A stretch of 64,000 bases of DNA from positions 41,304,983-41,368,982 of the forward strand of contig NC_085867.1 of assembly GCF_034702125.1 (NCBI RefSeq), given 5' to 3'. Below the pieces are notes generated by a model. That model had not been told where the DNA came from. It saw only the letters and a list, made by a program, of their open reading frames with translations, and made no database searches. This DNA is from Engraulis encrasicolus (Eukaryota; Chordata; Actinopteri; Clupeiformes; Engraulidae). A program made the translations under genes and the position numbers. Positions 49,847-62,060 of this stretch are shown here, piece by piece (within the stretch, counting starts at the first letter, position 1; each line of letters begins with the position of its first letter).

Positions 49847-50036
49847 CAGTGGTGTAGTCTACTTTTTTATGGTGGGTATACTGTATATTTGAGCATTTTT
49901 TGAAGTGGGTATACTGTATATATTTGTGCTATTCAAAACAATGGATCAATCAATTTTAAGTGGGCATACTGTAAACCCTGAAATTTAGAAGTGGGTATAC
50001 TCCGTATACCCGCGTTCTACGTAGACTACACCACTG
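49847..50036. mobile_element. hAT-type MITE, CAGTGGTGTAGTCTAC family, perfect duplication
   Basis: Ends CAGTGGTGTAGTCTACTTTT and ACGTAGACTACACCACTG, flanked by ATTCAGAT on both sides (49839-49846, 50037-50044). It is the inverse-orientation relative of the element at 18349-18529, with the same AGTGGGTATACTGTATA repeats inside. Confidence 0.92.
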
Positions 50037-50044
50037 ATTCAGAT

Positions 50045-51539
50045 GCTAAACATAATTCATGTTCACTCAGACATTTTCAGACAATCCAAAGCACAACGTT
50101 GATGATATTCATACACTATGTATATATTCCGGACAGACAATAGGACATCACACCATTGAATAACAGATGCATGCACGCTCAGATACTGCCAGACAACACA
50201 AGCACAACATTGATAACACTGACAGTCAGATGCTATGCACACTTTCAGGAGGGTCCAATGCAAGCTGGTTACTGTGAGTGGCTGTTTTGTGCAGCGATAG
50301 CAGATGGAACAAAGCTTTTGTTGAAGTGTGCTCCTTACCATCTGAGTGTCCTGTACCTATGGCCGGATCAAGTCAAGTCAAGTCAAGACAGCTTTATTGT
50401 CAACTTCTTTACATGCACGGGACATACAAAGAATTTAAATTATGTTTCTTACCTTCCCATGCAGACATAGACACAGACATAGACATAGACAATAGCACTA
50501 AGGACTGCTGTTCAGGACTACAGCAGTCAAGTCTATTGAGGATGATAAGCAGCAGCAACATGTTTTTTTCTGTATTACAGGGCCCTAGACTGTTTTTTGG
50601 ATGGAAGAAGTGTGATGTGTGGAGGTAAGGAGTGGGATCACTGGTTATTGAATGTGTGAGGCATGTGCCAGCTTTGAGGTTGAGTTCAGTGAGATTGTGT
50701 GTGGGGTGGCGAGTGATTTTTTATGCGGTGTGTAGTCTATGATTTTTTGTGTGTTTCTAATGGTGTTGGTGAGCATGCAGAAACAGGGTGAGTAGAACAG
50801 TATGGGCTGGGTGATGCTAGAATACAGACTTCACACTTCTTCTAGAGGTCTCTCTGTATGAGATCACTGAATGAGATCACTATGTTTTTATAGACAGGAA
50901 AAAATACACTTACGAGAAGAGGTAGAAACACTTTACTCTCAAATGAGATCTATCTCTCAGGCTCCACTGTTGGCTGTTTTTACAGAAATTAATGGCAAAA
51001 GCAGGTGCAATAAGTTACAAAAATGTACTATGCACGCTCTGCATCATTGTACTGTAAGTGTGTATAAAGATTTGTGTAATGTACTAGTGTTGTGTGGTGG
51101 GCAGCCATGACCTACTGGTTAGTGAGGTGGTCTTAATGGAGAATTCTGGCCATTTTGCAAACATATCTAATATGTTTGAGGGCAAACCCAGTTGGCCAAA
51201 GCCAAAATCGCAAGAACATCTCATGCAGGCTGCACTATGTTTGGCTCTTGGGCGCATTTCCATCAAAGCGGGTCAATCAAATAACTTTCTCTCAAGCTCT
51301 TAACAAGCTCTTCTTTCCGAGTTCAAGAGAGTGCTTGTGCACAAGCCCTCTGCGATACAGGTGCAGATATGAGGCAGGAAAAATCAGCAAACCTGATGAT
51401 GCACTGGGCGAATCACGTTGTTCGCTCCAATAAATAAAATAAGAAAAAAAGAAAAGCAGTGTGCTGTGTCTTCTGAGCTTTTATCTTCAAGCTCTTCTTT
51501 CCCATGAGGATTCCAGAAGTCCTGTTTTACTTTGTTTGA
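50045..51539. other. Non-coding, with a dispersed-repeat block
   Basis: 50369-50465 starts with (TCAAG)n and continues ACAGCTTTATTGTCAACTTC then TTTACATGCACGGGACATAC AAAGAATT, a dispersed fish repeat. (ACATAG)n follows at 50463-50490. The remainder is unassigned, and no exon is seen. Confidence 0.5.
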
Positions 51540-52133
51540 TGCAGGTTTTGCGAAGGGTATGGCCAACCCACTTCCATCATGTTTGGAGGATGTCTTCTTC
51601 TACAGGCTGCTGCCCTGTTTGGGGCCACAGAGCAGGTTATTGATGGTGTTTGGTAGTGGTGTCAACAATGATCGATTTGGCGATCCGAATCGATGCGGGG
51701 CATGCACCATCCAGAATCGATCCGGCAAGTTCCAGAATCGATCCGGCAATTTTTTAAAGTTTCAATTACTTCCATGGATATTTCAGGAGCAAATGAATGT
51801 TAAATTAAATAAAAGCACTTCAAAACATTGCAAGACTGATACAGACTGATACAGAAAACAGCCAATAAATTGTTGCTCAGTATCTGACTACTTGTATTGC
51901 CTCATCATGGCTGATTAAACATTTGCTTTGCGTTCAGTAGAAATGTAATGCATTGCAATGCATTGTAGAATTGAATCGGATCGGGTTGGATCAAATAGAA
52001 TCGAATCGAATCGGATCTACTACCTCCCGAATCGTGATCGAATCAGATCGTGAGGGCAGTGCCGATCCACACCACTAGTGTTTGGTCAGTATACTCTTAG
52101 GATCTGCCCGAGGCAGGTATTGAGGAGGGTCTG
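51540..52133 (-). pseudogene. Decayed LINE reverse-transcriptase fragment, split by a MITE
   Basis: On the minus strand, 52133-52086 reads QTLLNTCLGQILRVY then a stop, and 51653-51541 reads WPQTGQQPVEEDILQT, stop, WKWVGHTLRKTCI. This resembles the C-terminal region of many non-LTR retrotransposon polymerases (the C..(R/Q)IL.(I/V)YWP and W.W(I/V)GHTLRK motifs). It is frameshifted, has stops, and is interrupted by the hAT MITE at 51654-52077. Confidence 0.7.
51654..52077. mobile_element. hAT-type MITE inside a LINE fragment
   Basis: Begins TAGTGGTGTCAACAATGATC and ends GCCGATCCACACCACTA. The 8-bp duplication GTGTTTGG is perfect (51646-51653, 52078-52085). The interior is packed with GAATCGATCCGG and GAATCGAATCGG words. 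424 bp. Confidence 0.93.
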
Positions 52134-52620
52134 ATTTTTTTTTCATGTTGTTGGCCTATTGCTCACCACAGTCTACATCATATTTTACTGTTATTCATCA
52201 GACATGGTTACATTTGCACTGTAATGTGCACATCTTTTGGCGAAACAGGTAGTGGCAGTCTTCATCCCCCAAAATATTGGCAGGACACGAGCCTTGATAC
52301 TTTTTGTAAGTGATGTTTAGCAATACGACTGCATAATGCCATTTCAGTCAATACTACATAGCCTCATAAAACTGCCTTACTGCTCCACCAGCATGTTTCT
52401 CAAAAAGAAAGAAAGAAAAGAAAGAAAAATCTGTAATGGGCACACTGTGCTGTGTGGTAGAGTCAGTCAGACCACCTTCAGCTCAAGGTTCTGTCAACCA
52501 AGTTTTGCTTAGTTTGGACGTGCGGCAAGGACAAGCCCCTCAACAATTATAGAGCCCCTAGTGGAGCAGCCCCACTAAACATTATGTTTGGGAACAGACA
52601 GGGCCGTTTCAAGCTCTTTC
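52134..52620. other. Non-coding, nothing recognised
   Basis: Contains a short (GAAA)n at about 52408-52430. No exon or named element. Confidence 0.4.
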
Positions 52621-52631
52621 GGGGCCTTATG

Positions 52632-52802
52632 CAGGGGCGCCGCCAGAAATTTTGGGCCCCATGAAAGATTCAAATGTCGGGCCCCCTTAAGGGCCCCTGA
52701 CAGTGCTTGAGCCCCCTTAAGGGCCCCTATCAGTGCTTGGGCCCTTAGAATCTATAACACCCAACCACCCACCACCAAATCCCCCCCCAGCGGCACCCGT
52801 TG
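52632..52802. mobile_element. hAT-type MITE with GCCTTATG duplication
   Basis: Begins CAGGGGCGCCGCCAG and ends CAGCGGCACCCGTTG, flanked by GCCTTATG on both sides (52624-52631, 52803-52810). It contains two tandem copies of GGGCCCCTGACAGTGCTTG(A/G)GCCC. It appears to have landed inside another degraded element of the CAGGGCCGTTTCAAGC type, whose left end is at about 52597. Confidence 0.78.
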
Positions 52803-52810
52803 GCCTTATG

Positions 52811-53315
52811 CAAAGAGAGACATGGGGCCTAGTAAACCCCCTTCTTTTCTTCAAACTATTGCGGAGGGGCCACCTTGAGAGATATTTTGATAGCAGTATT
52901 ATTGTAGGCTACTTTTCGGCCATTGACTTTAGAGAGTTGCTGCCAGTGCCACACATGAAGTTGTCACGGCTGTTATCTACATACAAATACGTATCAATCA
53001 TTACTGATGATCCTTCAATCTGGGGGGCCCCAAGGCAATTGCCTACTTTGCTTGCTTGGTTGTGACAGACCTAGGAGCAGACATGGAGGACAGAACAGCA
53101 GAATGGCCTTTTAAACACGCTGCTCTGAGGTCCGCGTTGCTGTTTCTGTTGGACTCTGCCCAGATTTATAGCTTCTCTCAGCGTGTGCCGCATTAACCAA
53201 GCCCTTCATTTTCTTTTCCTTTGCCTTTTTACCCCCAGTCAGAATTGCTTTTGGATAATACAGCGCGACTTGAAATAAAGCCATGTGTTGAATAGAATAA
53301 ATGCTAACATAAAAT
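52811..53315. other. Non-coding, probable outer element remainder
   Basis: The 'GGGGGGCCCCAAGGCAATTG' motif at 53022-53041 is like the ends of the GGGGCC-type hAT elements. No exon seen. Confidence 0.4.
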
Positions 53316-53612
<297 letters not shown>

Positions 53613-54167
53613 TACGTGCATAAAGTTCATAATTGTTATGGTGATTGATCATCAAGTTCTTGTTGCTTTGGTCTGTGTTGGAATTTCCCACCTGGCATGG
53701 ATTGACATTAGTTAGTTGTCATGGTAACTTGGACCTGGTGTGTTCATGTCTGTGTTATGACTGGTCTTAGTGGTGCTAGGCACCGATCTGACCATGGGTA
53801 TTTCCCTACTGCCAAATTTCCTGGTAGAATTGTGAAGAGAGTTCACCGCAGATGATATCTTCACGGAATCAGAATCTTTATTGACTATCACGAATACTCT
53901 GTATGGCACGCACTCATCTTGTAACTTTTCTGTAAAAGTTCCTGTGAATTGGCTCATTGTGGTAAAGGAAGTGAGATGGTGGAGGTGGGGAAGTGCAGTA
54001 GCCTGGTCCTGACCATCCCATAATACTACCATTTCATTTCGTATTCATGGTCTGGCATTTGTTTGCTCTGAAGCGATTGTAGGAAGCAGGAAGTTTGCAC
54101 TCAGTTATGGTTTGAAATTATTGGACACCTCTCACCCAATCGCTGGCAGTTACTCAACAACAACATA
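53613..54167. other. Non-coding, LINE-tail-like motif
   Basis: GGAATCAGAATCTTTATTGA at 53865-53884 resembles a common fish LINE untranslated motif. No exon seen. Confidence 0.4.
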
Positions 54168-54175
54168 GAGCAGAC

Positions 54176-54537
54176 TAGGGATGCAAACTTTAATCTATTT
54201 ATAGTTTATCTATATAAATTTAATTTAATGTGTTAATCGATTAAAAAACATTAATCGCAATTAATCGATAATTCAACTGACAAGAGACCCAGGTGAAATG
54301 GGCATGTGAAGAGTGTGTGTGAAGAGGGATGTGAATAGTGGGAATATTTAAATCACCTTTGGATTAAAGAATTGAAATAGAATTAATTTCAATATTCTAT
54401 TATAATCTCAATTTTAATTAAAATTTCGAGAAACATTGAGATTTCGGGGGGAAAACGCTGCTTATCAATTAATCGTAAGTCGATCGATAAGGCTATCAAC
54501 TAATGATTAATGAATTAATCGATAATTTGCATCCCTA
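54176..54537. mobile_element. hAT-type MITE (TAGGGATGCAAA ends)
   Basis: Begins TAGGGATGCAAACTTTAATC and ends ATCGATAATTTGCATCCCTA. Flanks GAGCAGAC (54168-54175) and GCGCAGAC (54538-54545) are an 8-bp duplication with one change. The interior is rich in ATTAATCGATTAA palindromes. 362 bp. Confidence 0.88.
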
Positions 54538-54545
54538 GCGCAGAC

Positions 54546-54780
54546 CAATGGCTCTGGCGCAGATGTGTACGTCATTGTCACGAGCGTCCTCCCCCTTTCG
54601 CCCCCACGTGGGGGGCGTATTCGCTTATTTGCTGTCTTCTGGGGGGGCGTTGCGATCAAAATTCTACTGCTCCAGGCACTCCACAGAGTAGCACGGCCAG
54701 ACTACAGTAGTGGAGCCAATCCTTTGGCGGAAGTACGTAGGATGGCTCGCGAGGCTAGAAGTGCAGTGACATAGGGCCTA
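54546..54780. other. GC-rich non-coding segment
   Basis: Unusually GC-rich for this region, with a palindrome GCCCCCCACGTGGGGGC-like core (CCCCCACGTGGGGGGC, 54601-54616). The 69-codon frame across it is not recognised and probably belongs to the adjacent repeat. Confidence 0.4.
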
Positions 54781-54870
54781 AATTTGAATAGACTCTTAGA
54801 AATGTGAGAACATGGAGCAGCAGGAATAAGCTGTGGGACCAATGGGCTGTGGGAACAAAGGACTGACCCC
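54781..54870. mobile_element. Half copy of the CCCATTGG-family element
   Basis: TTGAATAGACTCTTAGAAAT, ACATGGAGCAGCAGGAATAA and GCTGTGGGACCAATGGGCTG then TGGGAACAAAGGACTGACCC C correspond, in inverted orientation, to the left half of the element at 7123-7453. The other half is absent. Confidence 0.7.
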
Positions 54871-55104
54871 GTGATACTGTGCCACATTTTCAGGATAGCA
54901 TACCACACTACGTTTACATGATGTTTTTAATTCCGAATTAATAATTCCGAATTAAATAGTTCTGTCGAGTTTGCGTTGATATTTCCTTTAATTACCAATG
55001 AAGAGGTGTTAGTTGACATTTTAAAAGTAGGAATTTGTTATTCAGAATTAAAGTCAGTTAATTCTGAATTAAACGTCTCATGTAGGCCTAAACGTAATAG
55101 TCTT
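54871..55104. other. Non-coding, inverted TTCCGAATTAA motifs
   Basis: TAATTCCGAATTAATAATTC CGAATTAAATAG at 54928-54960 and GTCAGTTAATTCTGAATTAA ACG at 55053-55077 form an imperfect inverted pair, suggesting a small AT-rich MITE. Ends were not defined. Confidence 0.4.
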
Positions 55105-55260
55105 ACAGTAGAGCTTGATGTTGGCACATGGGTTTGAGTCTGGCCCGTGTCATGTCAAAACCCTACACCGTGTCTCTCTCCCACTTGTTTCCATGTCTCC
55201 ATCTTCTCTGTACTATCAAATAAAGCCTAAAAAGCCCTAAAACAAATAATAATGAAAAAA
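55105..55260 (+). mobile_element. SINE-like fragment
   Basis: A B-box-like GGGTTTGAGTC is followed by GTGTCTCTCTCCCACTTGTT TCC and a tail ATCAAATAAAGCCTAAAAAG CCC. The head is incomplete. Similar in type to the segments at 1400-1565 and 57420-57570. Confidence 0.45.
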
Positions 55261-56115
55261 AATCAATGTTGGCATGTGAGATGTCACATCATGGCATGAA
55301 ATATTGTGGAAATTCTGATCAGGTGCCATGTTTTATATATCATATATTACTATACCTCATTAAAGCACATCCCACCACATCACCACACCACACTACCCCA
55401 CATCACTAGATTATTATGAAACTTCTATAGGTGCGCTTGTATCTTGGGTTTTCTAAGAATGTTATTAGACCCATATCATATAATAGCCTATTATTATTAT
55501 TATGGTATTACCACTATCTTAGCACCACAGAAACAACGTGTGAATAAAACAATGTGTCAATGATGATAAATTGACTGCAACTAATTCCATGTCATTGTGT
55601 CAACGCCACCAATGACACCAAACAATTGATCCAAAATGTTGTGTGGAGTGCATGGTATATCCTCTGTGCTGAATCAGGAAACGTCCACACAATGGCCTGA
55701 CTGATGTAATGGCACAGCAGTCTTTCAAAAAGCATCCTCTGCATCCATCCGCCCCACTCAGGGCTCACGGGAGCGTTTGTTATTGCAAAGGTGGAGAAAA
55801 AGGGCTCGAAGAAAGACAAAGAATGGCTGAAGGTCACGGAGGGTCAGTGGAGCATTTAGGACGACTGTGAAGGGTTGTGGAGACTATTGTCTCGGGACAT
55901 TTCCTCCAGAACCCATTTTTGAACTTCTGAGCTCAGTTTAGAACGCCTGTGTGATGTAATAGTGAGACCCAAATAAAGAACAGGGTGTCCCCTAATAGTG
56001 TCTCTATAGGTCGTGGCTAGCTGGTTTCCAACTGAGATGCTGAAAATGAGCATTACACTTTTTTTCAAATGCTCCAGTTTGTCGCATGAGACAATTCAAA
56101 GCATCACTAATAGAT
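55261..56115. other. Non-coding, nothing recognised
   Basis: Repeated ACCACA/CACCAC words at about 55371-55405 and a TTAT run near 55490. No exon or named element. Confidence 0.4.
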
Positions 56116-56163
56116 TTGTTACCTCACCCAAGGAGGTAATGTCTTCAGTCGCGTTGGTCTGTT

Positions 56164-56195
<32 letters not shown>

Positions 56196-56500
56196 AGCAG
56201 AATAACTCAAAAAGTTATGCACAGATTTTGATGAAATGTTGTGGAGTTGTTGGACATGACAAAAGGAAAATGTGATTCAATTTTGGTGGTGATCCGGATC
56301 ACCATCCCTATCCAGGAATTAAAAAAAAAAATCTTCACCATTGCAGGGTTGGGGCGGATTTTGACATTCCAGTTTGTAACTCTACAGAGACAAGGTAGAA
56401 AGACTTGGGGGGGAAATTAGAATGTAACACAGTCAAATGTTCTATCCAACAGTTTGCAGAGGTCTGCACTCTCCGAGTGCATTTCTAGTTCTATGATATT
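56116..56500. repeat. Dispersed repeat with GTCT tetranucleotide tract
   Basis: AGATTTGTTACCTCACCCAA GGAGGTAATG, then (TGTCTGTCTGTC)n at 56158-56196, CAGCAGAATAACTCAAAAAG TTATG, GGTGATCCGGATCACCATCC (a palindrome) and a 3' end GCAGAGGTCTGCACTCTCCG AGTGC. This succession is a repeat I recognise as widespread in fish, but I cannot name its class. Confidence 0.6.
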
Positions 56501-56606
56501 TTTCCTAAATAACCTATGGAACAAGTAACACCATTATTTAGCATTTAAGTTTTAATTTATAATTAATTGGATGTATAGAGAGGTCTTGAAACAAACTACA
56601 TTGAAC

Positions 56607-56609
<3 letters not shown>

Positions 56610-56669
<60 letters not shown>

Positions 56670-56700
56670 AGAAGAAGAAGAAGAAGAAGAAAAAGAAAAA
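56610..56700. repeat. (GA)n then (GAA)n microsatellite
   Basis: About 56 bases of GA followed by about eight GAA triplets. Another GA-rich stretch lies at 56761-56910. Confidence 0.95.
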
Positions 56701-57214
56701 CGGTTGACAGCATGACAGCGCAACAAGAGGAATGTACACGTGTACTATGCATGTTTTAAAAGCAGAGAGAGATGCAGAGACAGAGAGCAATTCAGAGACC
56801 GAGACAAACGCTAGGACAAAGACAGTGGCGGAAAGAAAAAAGAAAGAGACAGACATAAAGAGAGAGAGAGAGAGAGCGAGAGAGGCAGAAACAGACACAG
56901 ACACAGAGACAGAAAATACGGTAGCAGCAAATGTTGAGTAGAAAACAATCCTCTCCAAAAAGTCCCTCCTCCAGCAGCTCCCGAAATTGTTGGTTGTATA
57001 AGGCAGCAAATGTGCATGATGAAAGGCCTTCCGTTTAGCATAGCTCTGCTATAAACTAGCTGTGGCAGGCAGCACCACATCTTTGAGGTGGGCAGGGCTG
57101 GGCGCTCTCCCTCCCTCCCTCCCCTCTCTGGCCTGCATGGCATAGTGGCTGGGCCTGAGTTTGGAATTAAACCGATACTTTGCAGATCTTTCCTGGTTGC
57201 GTCGTGTTCTGTTT

Positions 57215-57345
57215 TTTTTTGTGATGTGTGCTTTGTGTTGTGTCATTCCATGCTGTGCTTTGCTGTGTATGGTGTTGGTTTGTGCTGTGCTGTGCTGTGC
57301 TTTGCTGTGTGTCGTGTCATGTTGTGTTGTGTTGTGCTTTGTCAT
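57215..57345. repeat. Degenerate (TGTGC/TGTTG)n pentamer tract
   Basis: About 25 imperfect TGTGC, TTTGC and TGTTG pentamers. The cysteine-rich open frame here is repeat-derived. Confidence 0.85.
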
Positions 57346-57419
57346 GTAGTGGTCTTTAGTGGTTTTTTGTTGTTAACATATTTTTTGGGCTGTTAGGTGC
57401 CTTAGTGACAAGATAGAAA

Positions 57420-57570
57420 TATAAATAAATAAAGAAAAAAATCTAGAAAAATAAATCTAGAAAAATGTTGCGAGAGATAGATGGGGTAGGACAGGGAAAT
57501 AGTCAAGGTTGGACTCAAACTCAGGTCTCCAAGTACTGTATATGGTGCGGGTGCTTTATGCATTATGCAC
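57420..57570 (-). mobile_element. SINE-like sequence
   Basis: On the minus strand a B-box-like GAGTTTGAGTCC precedes CTATTTCCCTGTCCTACCCC ATCTATCTCTC and an AT-rich tail with TTTATTTATTTAT. The same body pattern occurs in the SINE-like segment at 1400-1565. The A box is not clear. Confidence 0.45.
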
Positions 57571-57929
57571 ACAGCATCTGTTGTCTGTGTTCTTGCACTA
57601 TAGTAGCCTACAGTTTGTTGTGTTGGGCTTCAAAAGAAACCTTCAAAGCCACAGACTTTGCACATAGCATATTCTGCAAAAACCTAACCACGGAACATTT
57701 TGGAACATTGGTCTGACTCCCTCCCTTGGATTTTTAATATCTAATTATTATGACTCGTGATTTTCATACAAGATGTGCAATGGCAGTGCTCAGGGTAGGA
57801 CCTAATGCAGGAAGAATGCAGAGAAGCCGTGAACATCTGTGCAGACTATATTTGTCCACGCTATGGCCATGATTAAAAATGCTCTCCTGGTAGCTGGTCA
57901 GGACTGCACAGCAGAAACTCTCAGACGTT
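57571..57929. other. Non-coding, nothing recognised
   Basis: No exon or named repeat. Confidence 0.4.
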
Positions 57930-58187
57930 AGTAGGCTTACTTACTCACATAGACATTACAGTATATGGCTTACTTACTCACATAGATGTTAGTATGGCTT
58001 ACTTACTCACATAGACGTTAGCATGGCTTACTTACTCACATAGTAGGCTTACTTACTCACATAGACGTTAGCATGGCTCGCTTACTCACATAGACATTAG
58101 TATGGCTTACTTACTCACATAGATGTTAGTATGGCTTACTTACTCACATAGACGTTAGTATGGTTTACCTACTCACATAGACGTTAG
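57930..58187. repeat. ~31-bp minisatellite
   Basis: About eight tandem copies of a unit GGCTTACTTACTCACATAGA then CGTTAGTAT, with some shortened copies. The array is interrupted by the hAT MITE at 58188-58457 and resumes as AGTATGGCTCACTTATTCAC G after it (58463-58483). Confidence 0.9.
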
Positions 58188-58457
58188 CAGGGGCAGATCT
58201 AGCCATTTTGGGGCCCTTGGCAAAATGTAAACATGGGGCCCTCAAAAGTCATTGTATAGACATAAAATGTTGATGCTATGTTAGTGTTTTGTCTCATATA
58301 TATCTGATTAATTTACATCAGTGAAAAATTAAGATCCAGCCTACTTTTTGAGTGTGTTTACCGCAACTGGTGTGACAGTTGGGGCCCCCAGGGGGGACAG
58401 ATTTGGTCGGGGCCCTTGGCAATTGCCTACGTTTGCCTAATGGAAAGTCCGCCTCTG
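58188..58457. mobile_element. hAT-type MITE inserted in a minisatellite
   Basis: Begins CAGGGGCAGATCTAGCCATT and ends GGAAAGTCCGCCTCTG, flanked by GACGTTAG (58180-58187) and GACGTAAG (58458-58465). GGGGCCCTTGGCAA occurs near both ends. 270 bp. Confidence 0.85.
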
Positions 58458-58542
58458 GACGTAAGTATGGCTCACTTATTCACGTCTTCCTCCAAACCTG
58501 GGCCCAACCAAAAATGTTAAGGTCCTCCAAAGAACAGCCATG

Positions 58543-58765
58543 TCCTAGTGGTTAGAGAGTTGGTCTTTCAATCTAGGGGTTGCCGGTTCAAATCCCCCCT
58601 GACCTCTCCTTACATCTCCATCCATGGCTAAATTTCCCTTGAGCAAGGCACCTAAGCCCACATTGCTTCAGGGACTATAACCAGTACCCTGAAAATAGTT
58701 GTAAGTTGCTTTGAATAAATGAAAGTGTCAGCTAAATGTAATGTAATGTGATATAATAATGTAAT
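58543..58765 (+). mobile_element. tRNA-derived SINE
   Basis: A box TAGTGGTTAGAGAG and B box CCGGTTCAAATCCC, then CTTGAGCAAGGCACCTAAGC CC, TGTAAGTTGCTTTGAATAAA and a tail of TAATG repeats (GCTAAATGTAATGTAATG). A complete-looking fish SINE in plus orientation. Confidence 0.88.
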
Positions 58766-60053
58766 GTAGCATTCAGTTTTCCACTGTTGAAGAACCACAA
58801 AAAGTTCTCTGGGGAACCAAAATGTTCTCAGAGGAGTTTATGTGACAAATTGGTTATCTTGTTTTCTTGAAGGTACCTCATAAAGCCAAGTCTTTGAGAA
58901 CCCCTTCCATTGCCACTGTGGAATAGCCCCTAAAGGCTCTTCAGGGAACATTGGGGTTCTTCTCAAAACTTTTAGATTGTTCTGAGAACTTTTCATGTTC
59001 TGTGTTAAATAGTTTTCCCTTCACGTTTTCCCTTAGCTTTTGTTCAGTTTTCCCCTTACAAACCTGATATTCTGCCTGAGATGTACGTAAGTATGTGGCT
59101 TGGAGCATTTGTGGGTCAAGAAGACGTCAAAAAGAGCTACTCTTGCAGATGTGCTGGCATGGTTTCACTTAGTGCTGTTTTACTTCATGGGCAAAGTAAG
59201 TAAGCGCTGAGGTTCCCATAGCACTGTGTAATTATATTGCGTTCATGTTCCCCACACAACAGCGGTCCATCCCAAACTGTTTTAAGATGGCCCCCACACA
59301 TAACCTCGACCTACATAAATCATGCATAGAGGAAGATCATTGCGATTCAATGAAAAAGATGGTTTCCTTTTTCAGATTTTTTTTTTCCAGATATGTTTTA
59401 ATAACGAGAAACATATTGTAAGTGGAAAATGCTCGGCCATTCAGATAGGTCTATGTGTGAGCTTAGAGGTGCTTGGCCTTACAAAAACAACTTTACGATT
59501 TGGCATAGGCCAAGTTAACATAGGCTACATACGTGTATGACAGGGGCTCATTTAATTGAAATACTTTGACTCGCTCACTGAAACACTTTGTAACAAGCGC
59601 CTTGCAGTTTGGCTTGTGTTTCTTGCTTGAATCACTGACAGTGAAGCTGTGGTTGGTGACGACAGGGATTTTTCTGAAAGTATACAACAGTGCCACTTTG
59701 TGGTCGAGGAGTTCTGTTGCACCACAGTGACTCGAGTTGCATTCACAACAGACTACAGGGTAACATCAACTGTTGAATCTATTCATACCTAGTTACCAAG
59801 GTAATGCTATAAAGATATAATATTAAACATTTTCACCTTTGCTTCAACCTTTTCCTATCTTTTCCTATTACTTATTTATTATATTTAAGAGAGCAGTCAC
59901 TACATTAATTTCCTTGCCAACTGTGCAAACACAGGAGGGCAGGCAACAAATAAATGAGCCTTGAATCTTGAATGTAAGACTATTATACAATATAACATAT
60001 CGTTACGACAGAGAATACAGGAATCTCTGTCATTGGTGACGGGTGTAGGCCAG
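58766..60053. other. Non-coding, possible repeat debris
   Basis: 58785-58990 has repeated GAACC and AAAAGTTCT words of a dispersed fish repeat. 59935-59975 looks like a LINE tail (CAACAAATAAATGAGCCTTG AATCTTGAATG). No exon seen. Confidence 0.4.
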
Positions 60054-60660
60054 GGGCGTCGCCAGGCCTATTTTACAGGGGCACGTGCCTGGGTATTGAT
60101 TAGCTGAGCCCCGTTATGAGTTTCACAGAAAAAAACAACCTTGCTACCTCGAAATTCAGCTCAAGTTTAGCTTACAGAGTAATTTGCAGAATGTGCACAA
60201 AATAGCGCACATGCACTACTTGCAATAATCTAATTGATTTTCAAGCTTTTTAAAATAAATAACTGCAAAAAAAAATGTTTTGCTCGCACGCTTTGCCCGC
60301 TCGCATTATCTCTCTGTGCCCTATACTGTGTCCCTGGGTGCATGTGACCTTGTGTCCTCCACTTGTGGCCTCGCCCCGCCCCCTGGCCCTTCCTCCGGGA
60401 GAAAACAATAAAGTTTCCCCGCTGTCAGCGTAGCCAAAACAGTTTTTGGGGGACTATTCCACATTCACCATCCAGTTTGCAAATGAGAAAATTACTTCAC
60501 AATTGAGCCCTTGCAAGATATTGAAGTATAATGCTGTTGTCAGTGATGTCATCATGACATATTACTTCCTGGTACGAGGCCACAAGCACAAGTGGAGGAC
60601 GCAAGGTTGCATATTGGAACTCACACCTGTATAGCATTAGGTCAGCTGACACACCTGGAA
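60054..60660. other. Degraded transposon debris
   Basis: 60054 begins CAGGGGCGTCGCCAGGCCTA, a hAT-type end without a clear partner. 60350-60375 and 60575-60630 are an inverted pair (GTCCTCCACTTGTGGCCTCG / GAGGCCACAAGCACAAGTGG) related to the GGTGCATTCCAATATG family. Confidence 0.45.
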
Positions 60661-61017
60661 GGGTGCATTCCAATATGCGGACTTCTGTCCTCCCTTACTC
60701 ACTTGCCTGCGTGTGACCTCAAGATGACGTCATTGACGACAGAAAATTAATTCAGTACAGTATCTTGCAAAATCACAATTCTAATTCCTGAATTTCCCCC
60801 TGGGTATTAATAAAGTTACTCTACTCTACTCTACTCTACTCTAATGTCATTTCCTGGTTTGCAATTGAGATGGTGAAAGAAGCACAGTCCCCAAAAATGT
60901 ATTGTGACTAGGCTGACAGCCGGGAAACTTAATTGTTTTCTACATGGAGGCGGGGCGTTAGCAACATGTGAGGCCACAAGCACAAGTGGAGGATGGAAGT
61001 CTGCATATTGGAATGCA
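60661..61017. mobile_element. GGTGCATTCCAATATG MITE with a LINE-tail insertion
   Basis: Ends GGTGCATTCCAATATGCGGA and TCTGCATATTGGAATGCAC; the body is collinear with 27336-27611. Compared with that copy, about 60 bases are extra between AATTCTAAT and GTCATTTCC (60784-60843): CCTGAATTTCCCCCTGGGTA then TTAATAAAGTTACTC and (TACTC)n. That is the 3' end of a fish LINE, 5'-truncated to its last ~35 bases plus microsatellite tail. Confidence 0.8.
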
Positions 61018-61236
61018 CAGTAAGTGTCCCCTGTTAAGTAATGGGCATGTCTCCCCCTGGTGGTGGCCCTAAGTATAACAGCTGCTAAGGCCCATGCTTC
61101 CATACTATGTAGGCCTAAATGTAAGGCATTACAATTTTACATTACTTTAGTAACAAAGAAAGTGGGACAAGTCGGGTAGATTAGAAAGCTGGGTAGATGA
61201 GAAAAAGTGGAGTAGATGAACAGAAGAAGAGATGGA

Positions 61237-62060
<824 letters not shown>

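Noticed and set aside
54565..54774. GC-rich 69-codon frame as a first exon or CpG-island promoter
   Set aside because: It directly abuts a half transposon copy and has no recognisable product; the GC content alone is not enough.
57930..58187. CRISPR array from 31-bp regular repeats
   Set aside because: The repeats are contiguous without unique spacers and lie in vertebrate DNA; a minisatellite explains them.
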